Source: Oreocharis arfaki
Lineage: Eukaryota > Chordata > Aves > Passeriformes > Paramythiidae
Length of the DNA: 64,000 nucleotides
Direction of reading: 5' to 3'
Assembly (NCBI GenBank): GCA_013398015.1
Contig: VZRR01007718.1
Coordinates: 272,606 to 336,605, forward strand
Position 1 is the first letter of the stretch. Every line of letters starts with the position of its first letter. Of this stretch, positions 26,601 to 38,442 are shown in pieces. The notes under the pieces were generated by a model. That model ran no database searches and was not told where the DNA came from. It worked only from the letters and a program-made list of their open reading frames with translations. Position numbers and translations under genes: made by a program.

Positions 26601-27220
26601 ACATGAAAACTTAAAAAAGCAGGCAGCAGAGTAATATAGATGACATGACATGTCAGGTTCAGGAGAGAATTAGTTTCCACCATGATATTGAAGTAGAATG
26701 TTTTCTCTTTATCACAGGATTACTGCACTTAAATATATAGTGCTAACCAAATTAAATATCATGTAAGGTCAGGAATTATTTAATCTGTGTCAATTATAAA
26801 GCAAGTAATTATTGTAGTCTATATCTCCACTGCTTTTGCAGACTAGTGATATCTGCCTTTTCTTGGCATGTAAATGAACATATTTTAACTCCAGAATTTT
26901 AGAAGTTCTACAGTATTATGATTGTCTCATTTAGGTTATGTAAGAATTGCCAGGACTGTTTGGGGATTTTGGTGACCAAATGCACTGATTCCTGGACTTG
27001 ACAATGCCCTCAGCCTAGAGTAATGGCACCTGCTTGGCCTGTCATCATTCCTTCTCCTTTTCCTCACTTTCCCTGAAAGCACATATATAGATATACAAGC
27101 AAAATATAACCATGATTTGTGTTTAGGCCCCTTTTCTTTCTTTGTTGTCTCCTTTGCAATGTGAAAGCACACAAAAAAATGGGCCTATAACTAAAGCAGG
27201 TTAATGATGTCTGATTTGGC
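20637..27220. other. Unique AT-rich DNA, no gene seen
   Basis: The longest stretch before the 27-kb repeats. Overlapping frames at 22741-23174 on both strands have no domain. At 25736-25945 a 69-codon frame follows a TTTCAG that could be an acceptor, but I recognise nothing in it and there is no clear donor. No interspersed repeat is seen. Confidence 0.5.
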
Positions 27221-27626
27221 TTTTTTTTTTTTTTTAATAGGCTGTAAGTTTTTTCTTTGATACATCAGCTTAGAAATACTAGGGGTGGAAAAGACTCCCA
27301 AAATCATCAAGTCCAGCCTTTGAGTAAACACTCTCAGACCAATCAAATCATAGTTCTAAGTGCCAAGTCCAGTTTTGTCTTGAACACTTCCAGGGATGGT
27401 GCCTCCACCATCTCCCTGAGCAGCTAATTCCAATGCTCAACAGCCCTTTCCATAAAAATAATTCTTCCTGATCTCCAACCTGAACCTCCCCCGATGTAGC
27501 TCGTGGATACATACTCCTGTCCTGTTGCTAGTTGCCTGGAAGATGGATCCCCACACTGCTACAACCACCTTTCAAGTAGTTGTAGAGAGTGGCCACCCTT
27601 GAGCCTCCTTTTTTCCAGACTAAACA
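27221..27626 (-). mobile_element. CR1 LINE 3' end, copy A (left of the gap)
   Basis: On the minus strand this covers the last codons of ORF2 and the 3' untranslated tail of a CR1 element. It starts at TGTTTAGTCTGGA next to the N run, passes the CATCCCTGGAAGTGTTCAAG block and the GGACTTGATGATTTTGG block, and ends in an A-run read as poly-T at 27221-27235. It is nearly identical to 27634-28042 at a constant offset of 416 bases with no indels. About ten substitutions separate the two copies over 391 bp. Confidence 0.92.
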
Positions 27627-27633
27627 NNNNNNN
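27627..27633. other. Seven-N assembly gap
   Basis: Seven unresolved bases sit exactly between two near-identical copies of a CR1 3' end, so the gap is probably a contig join rather than true missing sequence. Confidence 0.95.
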
Positions 27634-30023
27634 TTTTTTTTTTTTTTTTTTAATAGGCTGTAAGTGATTTCTTTGATACATCAGCTTAGAAATATTAGGG
27701 TTGGAAAAGACTCCTAAAATCATCAAGTCCAGCCTTTGAGTAAACACTCTCAGACCAATCAAATCATAGTTCTAAGTGCCAAGTCCAGTTTTGTCTTGAA
27801 CACTTCCAGGGATGGTGCCTCCACCATCTCCCTGAGCAGCTAATTCCAATGCTCAACAGCCCTTTCCATAAAAATAATTCTTCCTGATCTCCAACCTGAA
27901 CCTCCCCCGATGTAGCTCGTGGATACATACTCCTGTCGTGTTGCTAGTTGCCTGGAAGATTGATCCCCACACTGCTACAATCACCTTTCAAGTAGTTGTA
28001 GAGAGCGGCCACCCTTGACCCTCCTTTTTTCCAGACTAAACAACCCCAGGTCCCTCAGCTGCTCCTCATATGACTCACTCTCTAGGTCCTTCACCAGCTT
28101 TGCTGCCCTTTTCTGTACATGTGGCAGCACTTCCTCGAACCGAGGATCCCAAAAACTTAACAGGGGATTCGAGATGTGGCCTCACCCGTGCCAGATACAG
28201 AGGAAAATCACTTTCCTTGTCCTCCTGCTGGCCACAGTATTCCTGATCCAGACAGGAGGCCATTGGCCTACTTGGCCACCTGGTCACATGCTGGCTCATG
28301 TTCAGCCACTCTCAACCAGGGCCCACAGGTCCTTTTCCACTTGGTTGCTTCCCAGCCACTCCATCCCCAGCCTGTAGCACTGCATGGGGGTGCTGTGACC
28401 CAAGGGCAGAACCTGCCATCTCACCCTAGTGAACAGCACACTGCCTCAGCCCATTGATCCAGCCTGTCCAGGTCCTTCAGCAGAGCCTTTGTGCTCTTCA
28501 GCAGATCAACGTTCCTGCCCGACTTAGTGTCATCTGTGAACTTACTGAGGGGTGTCATCTGTGAACTTACTGAGGGTGCACTCGACCCCCTTGTCCAGAT
28601 CATCCATAAGTATATTGAACAGGACTGGGCCAAATGCAGAGCCTTGGGGAACACCATCAGGTGTTCCTGATGGAATGCCAGCTAGATGCCAGCTAGACAG
28701 AATCCCTTTCACCACCACTGGACCTGGCCATCCAGGCCACCCAATCACCAGCCAGTTTTTACTCCAGTGAAGAGAGCACCTGTCCAAGCCATGGGCTGAC
28801 AGCTTTTCTGGAGAATGCTGTGAGAAGCAGTAGGGAAGTTTTTCCTGAAGTCCAGGTAGGCAACATCCACAGCCTTTCTCTCATCTGTTAGACAGGTCAC
28901 CTGATCATAAAAGAGATCAGACTGGCCAAGCAGGACCTGAATTTCCTAAACCCATGCTGGCTGGGCCTGATCCCTTGGTTGCCCTGTATGTTGCTGCATG
29001 ATTGCACTCAAGATGATGCGTTATGTAACCTTCATGGGCACCAAGGTCAAGCTGGCAGATTTGTAGTTCCCCAGATCCTGCTTCTGGCCCTTCTTGTAGA
29101 TGGGCATCACAATGACCAACCTCCAGTCATCTGGGATCTCCCGGCTTAACCAGGACTATGATAAATGATAGAGAATGACTTGATGAGCTCTTCCGACAGT
29201 TCCCTCAGTACCCTCAAGTGAGTCCCATCCAGTCCCATAGACTTGTGAGTATCCAAGTGGCACAGCAGGCCACTAACACCTTCCTCCTGGATTATTAGGG
29301 GTCTATTCTGCTCCCTATGTCTGTCTCCCAGCTCAGGGAACTTCTTGTCCTGAGGATAACTGGTCTGTCTGTTGAAGATTGAGGTAAAGAAATTATCAAG
29401 TAGCTCAACCTTTTCCTCATCTTTGGCTGAAATGTTCCCTTCCACATCCAATCCAGTATGGATATTTTCCTTGGCCCTCTTTTTGCCGTTGATGTGTTTA
29501 TAGAAACACTTTTTATTATCTTTCACAGCAGGGACCAGATTGAGTTGTAGCTGAGCTTTTGCCTCTCTAATTTTCTGTCTACATGACCACAACCTTGTAC
29601 TCTTCCTGAATTGCCTGCTCCTTCTTCCAAAGGTCATAAACTCTCTTTTTTCACCTGAGTTCCAATGAAAGCTCACTTTTTAGCCACTCTGGTCTTCCCT
29701 GCAGGCTCATCTTTCCGTACAGAGGGGTAGCCTTCTCCTATGCCTTTAAGATTTCCTTCTTAAGGTATGTTCAGCCTTCCTGGAACCCTTTGTTTTATAG
29801 GAATGTTTCCCAAGGGACTCTCTGAACCATTGTCCTGAACACGACAAAGTCTGACCTTCAGAAGTCCAGGACAGAGGTTTTGTTGACACCTTTCTTACCT
29901 CACCAAGAACCAAAACTCTATCATTCCATGGTGAGTATGCCCAAGAAAGCCTCTGACCACCACATCCACCAGCCCTTCTCTGTTTGCAAACAGCAAGTCT
30001 AGCAGGACACTGCCCTTGAAAAA
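27634..30023 (-). mobile_element. 5'-truncated CR1 LINE with degenerate ORF2 reverse transcriptase
   Basis: About 2.4 kb of CR1 on the minus strand, from the region between endonuclease and reverse transcriptase (near 30023) to the poly-A-like 3' end (27634). Frame 29676-29146 gives 176 codons of RT amino-terminal sequence, including KIREAKAQLQLNL, KKCFYKHINGKKRAKEN and HKSMGLDGTHLRVLREL. Frame 28787-28542 carries [15 protein letters not shown] and the catalytic-box equivalent KFTDDT. A second overlapping frame, 28657-28421, repeats KFTDDT and continues DLDRLDQWAEAVC. Frameshifts, stops and two small tandem duplications (25 bp at 28528-28577; 11 bp near 28674) show that it is dead. The endonuclease half is missing. 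Long plus-strand frames at 28015-28770 are antisense shadows. Confidence 0.95.
28528..28577. repeat. 25-bp tandem duplication across the CR1 RT catalytic box
   Basis: TGTCATCTGTGAACTTACTG recurs at an offset of 25 bases (28528 and 28553). On the minus strand both copies encode KFTDDT but in different frames, because 25 is not a multiple of three. Confidence 0.9.
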
Positions 30024-30681
30024 ACTGACAATTTGTTTTCATTTCTCTTGTAATAGATGTCATGTAACTTTTAATTTTTTTTAAATTAAAAGAACATATT
30101 AATAAATTGCTGAAATGCAACAGTTCTTCTTTAGATCATCAATTTTTCAAATAACCCTCTGCATTTTATGAAATACTTTATGGCGCTCTAGATTGGTGTT
30201 GACTTTGCTGCTTGTAACTTTCTATATTTGCAAATGTGTTGAAATCAGAATAATTTTTACCAATTATTTTTAGTGTACTGCAGAAATAAGCAATATAATG
30301 TTTGATTTCTTCAAGTGGTGTTTTGAGTTAGTTTTATTGCTGATCCAGTTTAGCGTGTTTAGTCTTTTATTAAAAAATGTTTTTGGTGCACTTTGCTAGC
30401 ATTTTATCACTAAATGCAATTTAGATATGAATCCTAATAATTTAGCAGACAGGTTGCATTAGTTGTTCATTTCCTTTAATTCTTTTAATTCATGTTTTCT
30501 TAGCAGATCAACAGCTGTGTTACCTCTTAACGAGGGTGACTGCAGAACAGAAAATTGACTCCCTCACTCTACTGTAAAAATAAGTACATTCTCATACTGG
30601 CAGAAATTTTCAGCAGCCCCACATCTCTCCCTCTCTCTCCAAAAAAACATTGTATGTGAGGAATTTTATTTATGTTATTGG
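30024..30681. other. AT-rich spacer between CR1 and LTR
   Basis: Unique AT-rich DNA with no gene or repeat recognised. It separates the 5' truncation point of the CR1 from the TG of the next LTR. Confidence 0.6.
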
Positions 30682-31194
30682 TGTCATGGTTTAGGAATGG
30701 TGGTCCCCAAGTCAGTGCTCCCACTGAAACATTCCAAACCATGATCTCTCACTCACATGCTCACTCTCTCTTCCCTTCTCCTCCTCCCTGTNACTCTCAC
30801 TCACATGCTGACTCTCTCTTCCCTTCTCCTCCTCCCTGTGGATGGATGGAGAGGAGAACTGAAGGTATGAAAGGAAAAGATCACAGATTGAGATAAGAAC
30901 AATTTACTGCATAAGTAATACTTGAGGGTAAAACATAGGAGTAAGAGATAAGAAAAGGAACATTAACAGCAACAATACGAATGACAGAGGGTACAAGAAA
31001 GAGGCAAATGATTCCCACAGAAACGCCCAGCAATACCCAACCACTCCCTCCACAACACTCCATGAGCCAGAAGGTTCCGATTGCCCCCATCACAATAGAA
31101 GGATGTGAGGAGGTATAGAATAACCTCAGGGTCCTGGCCATGCTCCCTCCTGGCTACTGCAAAAATTAACTCTGTCCTGCCTAGAACCAGGACA
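30682..31194 (+). mobile_element. Solo LTR, avian ERVL-type
   Basis: It begins TGTCATGGTTTAGG and ends TAGAACCAGGACA, giving TG...CA termini over 513 bp. Internal landmarks of the avian ERVL LTR group are present: a TTGAGATAAGAACAATTTA block, a GGGTCCTGGCCATG block and AAAATTAACTCTGTCCTG near the 3' end. Bases next to the ends are ATTGG and ATTAT, so any 5-bp target duplication has decayed. No viral gene is attached, so it probably arose by LTR-LTR recombination. A 47-bp pyrimidine-rich segment occurs twice around a single N at 30792. The 86-codon minus-strand frame at 30881-31141 is not a gene. Confidence 0.85.
30745..30839. repeat. 47-bp direct duplication separated by one N
   Basis: 30745-30791 and 30793-30839 match at an offset of 48 with two mismatches (for example GCTCACTC versus GCTGACTC). 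The single N at 30792 is the boundary. Confidence 0.92.
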
Positions 31195-32509
31195 ATTATC
31201 CTATATTTATTTACTACAGATAACTTAAGGGATTAAAAATGAAAATCAGTAAATATCTTTGTTTACAATTCTATGGAAGATTTCAGTGTACTACAGATAA
31301 CTGAAATGATGTTTAAGTATTTATTCCAGCTATGTAAGATATACTGGGTAGATGTGATCGGCGTACTGAAATCACCACTGATTTGTATACCATATGGAAG
31401 AGATATTAGATTTTCATAATTTGTTTGAAATCAGATGTTTACCAAAACTATAAAATTAAGCTTTTGATCTCAAAACTTGACCAAAAAAAGGAAAAATTAG
31501 ATTTTCAAGAGAATTCTTGCTAAATGTTATAATTAGAAAATAATTATTTAAAGCATTTGTCAATCTCTAGGCAAAATCAGAAAGCCATACTAGTGTTTTA
31601 GATTTACTTGGAAGATACCTGATAATGTTTGTACAGACGAAGACAAAAAAAAACCAAAATATTTTGTAATGCCATTTTTATTCCAGTTTGAGGGAAAAAA
31701 ATCTGAGCATCTTTCTTGCTCTGTTGAGATGCTCAGTGTGCTTGAGAGCCATTCTTAAAGACAGCAGTTACTTTTGCAGCTTAAATGTTTTCTACCACCT
31801 TCGATGTTCATTAAGCTGCATTAGGTGGCCTCTAATAAATGTGACCTGCAGAATACTGTAATCGATGATATATCAGGACTCCATACACAGGGTTCCTCTT
31901 TTGTTACACTTTTACACAAAACAAAGCACAGTAGTGCATTTGGAACCATGAATGCTGTATGGCTGATAGCACTAACACTATTTTATTTAAATTTAAAAAG
32001 AAAAATTCAGACCATAGGTATCTGTATGAAAGCCTACTCACACTGGTATATTGTAATCATCTGCTGAGTACAAAACTGTGCTAATAATTCTCATTCTTCC
32101 CATACTTTACTTAGAATATATGTGTGATAATTTAGTAGAAAATACTTTCATACTTATGAGACAAATCCAGAATATGGTTTCTTTGTTTAAAACGACAGCA
32201 GTTATAATTCCATTTTACTGGAGAAAAACAGCTTTCTCATGTATATTCAGCCATCCACTGTTGATTTACAGTAAACCAACAAATGAATCAGTGAACAAGG
32301 GGCTTCTATGGCAAAGTCATAACTGAAAGAAACAAGAAAACCGTTCCTCAACTTAGACTGTTTTCCAGTGAAATTCTATATTGCATAACAAAATGTCTGA
32401 AAGCCTTCTTTTAAATGATCAGTTTGCAAAGTGTAAGTTTAAAAGAATGCTTATGCTTGAACCTGCTGCAAAGTAACTGTTCAGACATGCAGGTTCAGTA
32501 AGAGACTGA
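31195..32509. other. Unique AT-rich DNA, no gene seen
   Basis: Plus-strand frames of 80 and 82 codons at 31825-32067 and 32078-32326 show no domain. No repeat is recognised. Confidence 0.55.
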
Positions 32510-32955
32510 AGGGGCCCAACTCTCCCAGCCTGCCCTCATAAATTAGATGCTCCAGTCCTTCAATTGTCTTTGTCACCTTCTGCTAGACCCACTGTAGGAG
32601 CTTCATGTCTCTTGCATGGAGGAGCCCTGAACCACACACAGTACTTCAAATGTGGCCTCACCAGGGCTGAGTAGAGGCACTGGATCACCTTCCTCCACCT
32701 GCTGGCAATGATATTCCTAATGCATCCCAGGATATCTTTGGCCCTCTTGGCCACACTTCTGGCTCATGGCACCCAGGTCCCTCTCTGCAGAGCTGCTTTC
32801 CAGCAGGTCAACCCCCAGCCTGTCCTGGTGCATGGGGATATTCTACACTGGGTGCAGGACACTGCATTTGCCTTTGTTGAATTTCAGATAATTCTCTGCC
32901 CACCTCTCCAGCCTGTCAAAGTCCTTCTGAAGGATGTCTCTACTCAAATATGTTT
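32510..32955 (-). mobile_element. Internal CR1 ORF2 fragment
   Basis: On the minus strand it carries the carboxy-terminal part of CR1 ORF2. Frame 32754-32560 includes [19 protein letters not shown] and [16 protein letters not shown], both conserved landmarks downstream of the RT core. Both the catalytic part of ORF2 and the 3' untranslated end are missing. At its high-coordinate end it runs directly into an ERVL LTR. Confidence 0.92.
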
Positions 32956-32960
32956 TCCCA

Positions 32961-33121
32961 GCACTCTATCACTGTGACTGAAGGGCTTAGTCTTGACCAT
33001 CTTAGAGATGGCTGTCATTGGCTCTGTTGGACATGAAAGAAGCTTCTATCATCTTCTCACGGAAGTCACCTCCGCAGCCCCTGCCCCAGATACCAAAACC
33101 TTGCCACACAAATCCACGACA
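32961..33121 (-). mobile_element. 5' end of an avian ERVL-type LTR
   Basis: On the minus strand it starts TGTCGTGGATTTGTGTGG at 33121 and continues through the CAAGGTTTTGGTATCTGGGG block. Then come GACTTCCGTGAGAAG, an AGAAGCTTC block and the AGAGCCAATGACAGCC block, the order seen in the LTR family also present at 37.5 kb. It stops at the CR1 junction after about 160 bp. Confidence 0.82.
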
Positions 33122-36100
33122 ATTATGAAAATATATTGAAGGAAAATATTGCTTGAATTACTGCTTGAGTGCTGAAAATGAGCATCAGATTCAGGGACTG
33201 GAGTATTCTTTCTCCTAAGAAGTTATAATTACTCCTTTTTTCAACATTAATTTTGTCTCTGGAGGTAAAATCAGTACTATTTTAAACAGAAACACAATAT
33301 GGGCTATTACAACTTGACTTTGTTTTGGGATTTAAAGGGACTTAACCATGTCTTTTATTTTTGAGGTCTGGGTATTTTATGAGCTAGTAATTAAGTGTAT
33401 GAGTGACAAGAGCAGATATTTTCTGAATCTTTTAGGGCAATATATCCTGTTATAGGCAAAAATTAAGATATTGAAAACTTGTTCTGTGACTGGGCTATGG
33501 GATTCTTAGACTGGAATGGATCTGTAGATTGGCTGATGATTTTTAAGCTTTTTAGTTCAAAACATGATTGAATTACCTGAAATAACTCCATAGCCAGATG
33601 AAGACAGAGCATCCCTTTGCTAGCATTAACAAAGGATTTCTATTTAATTGGTACTGTATAGCACAGCCATTTTTTTACTGCATGACACCATCACGACCTT
33701 TTAAGACAGTTCCCAACAACTGTAAAGGTATTTCAGGAGACTTTTTGATAGGTATTCCTGATATTTCAGGACACATTTGGAATGTGCTGAATTATACAGC
33801 AGTAAGCAAGGATGACTGACATGCTCCTTTCCAAGATAATTCTTTTAGCTTTTTAGTTGCTTCTTTCTTGGATGAGGTTGAAGAGTGTTGGGGCAAGGGA
33901 ACCTGTACTCATAGGTTCTGCTTCAGGCTTCTAACATGTTTGCTCCTTATCCTTCCTGGGAGTATGTGTTTCTGCTTCCAACTTAAAATCATAATCTTTG
34001 TGCCCTGAATGACATTCTAACATGACTGCATAACGAATATCTCCTCTCCACTGAAAACAGATTGGCCACCGTAGTCTTTGCCTTCTCTGTAAAACAAAAA
34101 TATTAGTCATTTTCCTCATCTTATGCTCCTCTATGACTGGAGTATTAAAAAGGGGGCCTGTGAATTCTGAATGCAAACCTCCCCCATAATAGAGTTTTTT
34201 AACCCATGTTGCTATTCTTGTATAGTGAAAATTAAGTAAATTTGATTGGGTTTTTTATAGCATATAGAGACCCGAATTTTTTTACTTTAAAGAATATGGA
34301 TTTCTAATTCATTAACTGCTATATATTTGATTTACAATAATTCAGAAGTGGGCACTTTGTTTCTCCTCTTAAGGTTAAAAAACAGATGGATTTTTAGAGG
34401 TGCTGCATGATTGCATCTCCTACTGAAACTGAAAACAATTTTCATAATACCATGCTGGCACAGAAGCATATGTTATTAAGATCACAGAATGGATGTTGTT
34501 GTTCAGAAATAACTTCTGTTGCCAAAGAGGGAAGAATTTGGAAGAGAGAAATGAAACTGTTATTTCTTTGTGGCTTATTGTGTAGTATCTCTTCCTAGCA
34601 CAATAACAGATCATAAAGAGGTGAAAAATTGCTGAGAGATAATTTGCTTTTCTAGCTTTCCTTAGCTTTATAATTGATATAATGGTATTTATCTTTTCTA
34701 GGCTAAATCACAAAATTTGAGTGAAATGTGCTTCACACAAACATTATTTTCTCATTCTGCTCCCAAGAGGAGGGACCCTACCTTGCCCCCAAAAGCTCCC
34801 AGTTCAAATTACCCTCAGAAACTTGCATCATTAGAAATTCAGGTATCTTCCCTGATAATTTCCAGAAAACAAATTTCTTTACACAAATTTCTCTACACGA
34901 ATTTCTCTCTGACTTTAACACAAGGATGTGCCTTCATTTATTTTCTCTATCAATGCCAAAATCCAGGAAACTTCAATTCAGCATAAGATACCCATGTGGA
35001 CAATAGGAGCTAATTGAAAGACTGGACCTTTATTGTACAACCTGCTGCCAACATGTTCCTTCATCTACCTCACTCTCTTTTCTCTGCGGAGACGATACCT
35101 GGGTAACCATCTGAAAGCTTATTTCCCTCCTGGTTCCCTTGACCCTAAATTATGAGAAAAACCTCATAGGTACAATTGCTTCAAATTTTTGATGTTATCA
35201 CCAGCAGCTTTTTTGCAACATCTGTAAGATTGTGAGACAGCATTGAGAAAATAGAAATACATATAATGCTGCAGAGCACCCAGATGCTATGGGAGATGTA
35301 ACTTGTCAAGTGGTGTTGAATGAAACATCAACTAGGTAAAGCCTCAGAACAGCACTTACTAGGAGCAGAAGCTACAAAGAGGACACTGCTTCTGCAGTGG
35401 CTCTCCAGTCTCTGCTCTTATTTTGATAGACAAGGAGATTTGTCTAATTTTTGGTCTTTAGGGACAGTATCATAATTATTCTTTACATAGAGATTGTTTC
35501 TTTCTTTTACACCTTTGTTTTTTCTCACCACATAACTTGCTAACTTTCAAATTTTTTTTTCTTGGTATTCATGTTTCTTTTTCTTTCTTCTATTATCCCA
35601 GCTTCTGTTTTTTTCAATCAATTTTGTTTTAGCTTCAGTGGAAATAAACACAGTAGGAAGTAAATTCTCTGAGACAATTACCATCCTTTCTACTTGTGCA
35701 AAAAGCCTAGCACTTGTTATGTTTTATGTAACTTAGCAAGACTGATTTTCTGGAAGTACAAGTGAAAGGTATGCTGAATTATATTAAGAAAGGAATGGCA
35801 ATCTTACTTCTGGCACTATTACTGCATTGCACGAAAAAAGTAAAAATATGCAGTTACACAGCTCTTCTTTCTCCTTTCCCCCTACTTTCCACACCACCAA
35901 AAATGGAACTGACATTGCAAATAGTATTGTGAATTATTATTCTACCTATTTTCACCACTAGGACTGCCTTCAGATGTGAAATATTAATGTCTCTTTAAAA
36001 ATACAAGAAATCCTCAATGTTTTTGTAGATATGACTCCCTTCTCTGTTCTAAATACATTAATGGAATAACAAAACTACGTCATATTTAGACAATGATATT

Positions 36101-37464
36101 TAGCTAAGAATTGTGGATGAACAGTATCAAAAAGCCTTCATAATCTACCCACTTGACAACCAGTTATCAAGCTTACATCAAAAGATCAAAACAGAATCTG
36201 AGTTTTGAAAATATTAATTCCAAATGTAATTAACAATATTGAGGTATGTTCAGCTGTAAGACATCATAAAGATTGCTGTTTTTGAAGGCTAATCTAAAAA
36301 TAGTCCCGTCCTTTGAGATAAAATATATTAACAGTAATGTTGGTGTCATTCAAAAGAGTTGAACTTCTGGAGCTTCAAACCAGTATTTTGAAATATTCAT
36401 AAAAATGCTCTCAAAGTCAGTAGGCATTTTTCTATTTGCTTTAATTGTGTGAAACCTGGGCCTTAGTTTTCTGATAAGACATATTTTCAGGTGATATAAA
36501 AAGCCTGAGAATTTCATGGAGTTATAACTAACTTTATGGGACGAATATAATACCCTGAACAGATGTTTTAGTATAGTAGATTCTGCATTATCTTAATCTG
36601 TATTGCTTTCCTAATGTTGAATTTAATGTACATCTATATTTAAATGTGCTAAATGGCATCATATAGTTATAAGAATAACTTGAAAGTGTGTACTATTGCT
36701 GGATACAAGCCATCTCAGCAATAACACCCTGTTGTTTCGCTCTCCACATGATCACACATTGTTCTATTTCTGACTTATTTTTCATAATCATCCTTCACAT
36801 CCGAAAAAATAGATGTGGGTGTTATGTTTCTGAGGGCTGCTGTTACATTTGGTTTCAATGAAAGCTGTGTAAGCAACCTACTGTACAACTGCCCTAAAAG
36901 AGAGCAAAGCCTAACTCTGTAAGAGTTCAGCTATATGAATCACACTGCATTATTTGGCCCTCCATTGCAATAGACCACAAAGCATAGTCCCTCTTATTGC
37001 TCTCATCTTCCAGACAACATAATGTAAGCAGTAAGCAGGAAACCTTGGTGAAAAGAACTGATGCACATATTGTCCCCTTAATTTTGAAACAGCAAATAAA
37101 GATGTTTTTGTGTAACCTACAGAGTTTTGCACATATTCAGGAAACTTACTAGAGCCATGTAGAGGGAAGAATTGCATTTAGCCACCTTGGCCTCCAAGAA
37201 GACAGGAAGAACTACCAGTCTGAATAAATACTTCTCATTACTGTTGTTCTTTGATGCCCTTAGTCTTGAGGGACTTTGCAGATGCAATGCAACAGTTGTC
37301 TCTCCTCCTACTCTATGTAGGTTGCTCATGAGAAAATGAGGTTATGTTTCTATTTCTAGAAGTCTGTCTGTGAAATGTTTCCTTTCTTGAGACAGGACAT
37401 TGTCAAGGATCTTTTGGTACATGGTTTTCGTAAAAAGTTATTTCAAACTTGAATGGTAGATATT
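33122..37464. other. Unique DNA, no convincing gene
   Basis: A weak minus-strand exon candidate lies at 33931-34086 and is listed separately. Pyrimidine-rich DNA occurs at about 35500-35640. Frames at 34407-35006 and 36950-37329 are overlapping or on opposite strands and lack motifs. Confidence 0.5.
33931..34086 (-). CDS. Weak candidate exon, product unknown
   Basis: On the minus strand the acceptor-like TTTTTGTTTTACAG precedes an open frame from 34086 to a stop at 33933. The frame encodes RRQRLRWPICFQWRGDIRY followed by AVMLECHSGHKDYDFKLEA. The composition is mixed polar and hydrophobic with two cysteines, unlike the Lys/Phe/Ile-rich chance frames nearby. There is no convincing GT donor before the stop. 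A second frame is also open for a shorter distance. It could belong with the minus-strand candidate at 11708, but nothing in the sequence proves a link, and chance remains the simplest explanation. Confidence 0.15.
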   Translation of the reverse strand, partial: RRQRLRWPICFQWRGDIRYAVMLECHSGHKDYDFKLEAETHTPRKDKEQTC

Positions 37465-37690
37465 TTTATTGGGGTTATGTGGTATCCAGGGGCTGGGAAG
37501 GTGGATTCTGTGGCAAGAGAGAGCTGCCCCTGTGTTGTACAGAGCCAGTTCCACCTGGGTCCAAAACAGACCTGCTCATTGCCGAAGCTGAGCCCATCAG
37601 CAAGGCTGATGGCACCTCTATCATAATATATAAATAAGGGTGGAAAACTCTGTGCAGAGATTGTGAGAGAGAGGAGTTTAGATACTGTTT
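37465..37690 (+). mobile_element. ERVL-type LTR fragment
   Basis: It contains, in order, the GATTCTGTGGCAAGAG block, AGAGCCAGTTCCACC, AAAACAGACCTGCTC, GCTGAGCCCATCAGC, GATGGCACCTCTATC and a TATA-like ATATATAAATAAGG at about 37626-37638. A GAGAGAGAGGAG stretch follows. This is the middle of the same LTR family whose 5' end lies at 32961-33121. Both LTR ends are missing. Confidence 0.72.
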
Positions 37691-38442
37691 CAGAGTCCAT
37701 CATTTACTCTAGCTCCAGGATGTGTGCAAATCCCTATGTCCATTTTTTGCCTCAGAAAAGATGTTTCTGATGTTGAAATTTTTTGTAAAATTTTTAGCTT
37801 TCTTCAAATCAGATTTTACTTACAGGAACTGTGTCTTTTGGTACCTATGTAGCTATTTCCAAGTGATTTCTAATTGCCTTATTATTTCTCTTGAGAATAC
37901 CCTGAATTTCACTCGTTTGACTCAAGTATTAGAAAGAAAATAAAGCTTGGGATACAGACTGAAGTTTTTGTTTAATCTTCTTAGAAGAGCAATGTTAAAT
38001 TAATTTTATTGCTAGACTTACTATTTTATTGTATAGACTGCACTTTACAAATTAAAACTATGATGTTTGCACATGACTTTCTCTTCTCCATCTGGCATGC
38101 CTGCTTTCTGGAAGATTTTCAGAAAATGCTGAGAGTAAATTGTAATTACCATGAACCTTTCTATCAAAACAAAAAATATGCCTGTATAGCATGTATGAAC
38201 CATTATAACAGTCTAAACCAGGCCCATGAAAATCAAATTTCTTGGGTTTGTGGTTTTTTTGATACCTTGGAATGTGTCTGTCTGAAAGTTTGCTATTACT
38301 AGCTGGGATGGACCTGGGACTGTATTTTCTTTGAGTCATGTTTCCACAAGGATTCTACATTGTCATAATTTTCCTTGTACTAAATCAATGTCACTAACTT
38401 CAGTGGGAGGAGATCTGTGTACTAAGAATCTGGGAGAAAAAA

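Noticed and set aside
28015..28770. Plus-strand frames of 72-120 codons
   Set aside because: Antisense to the CR1 ORF2 on the minus strand.
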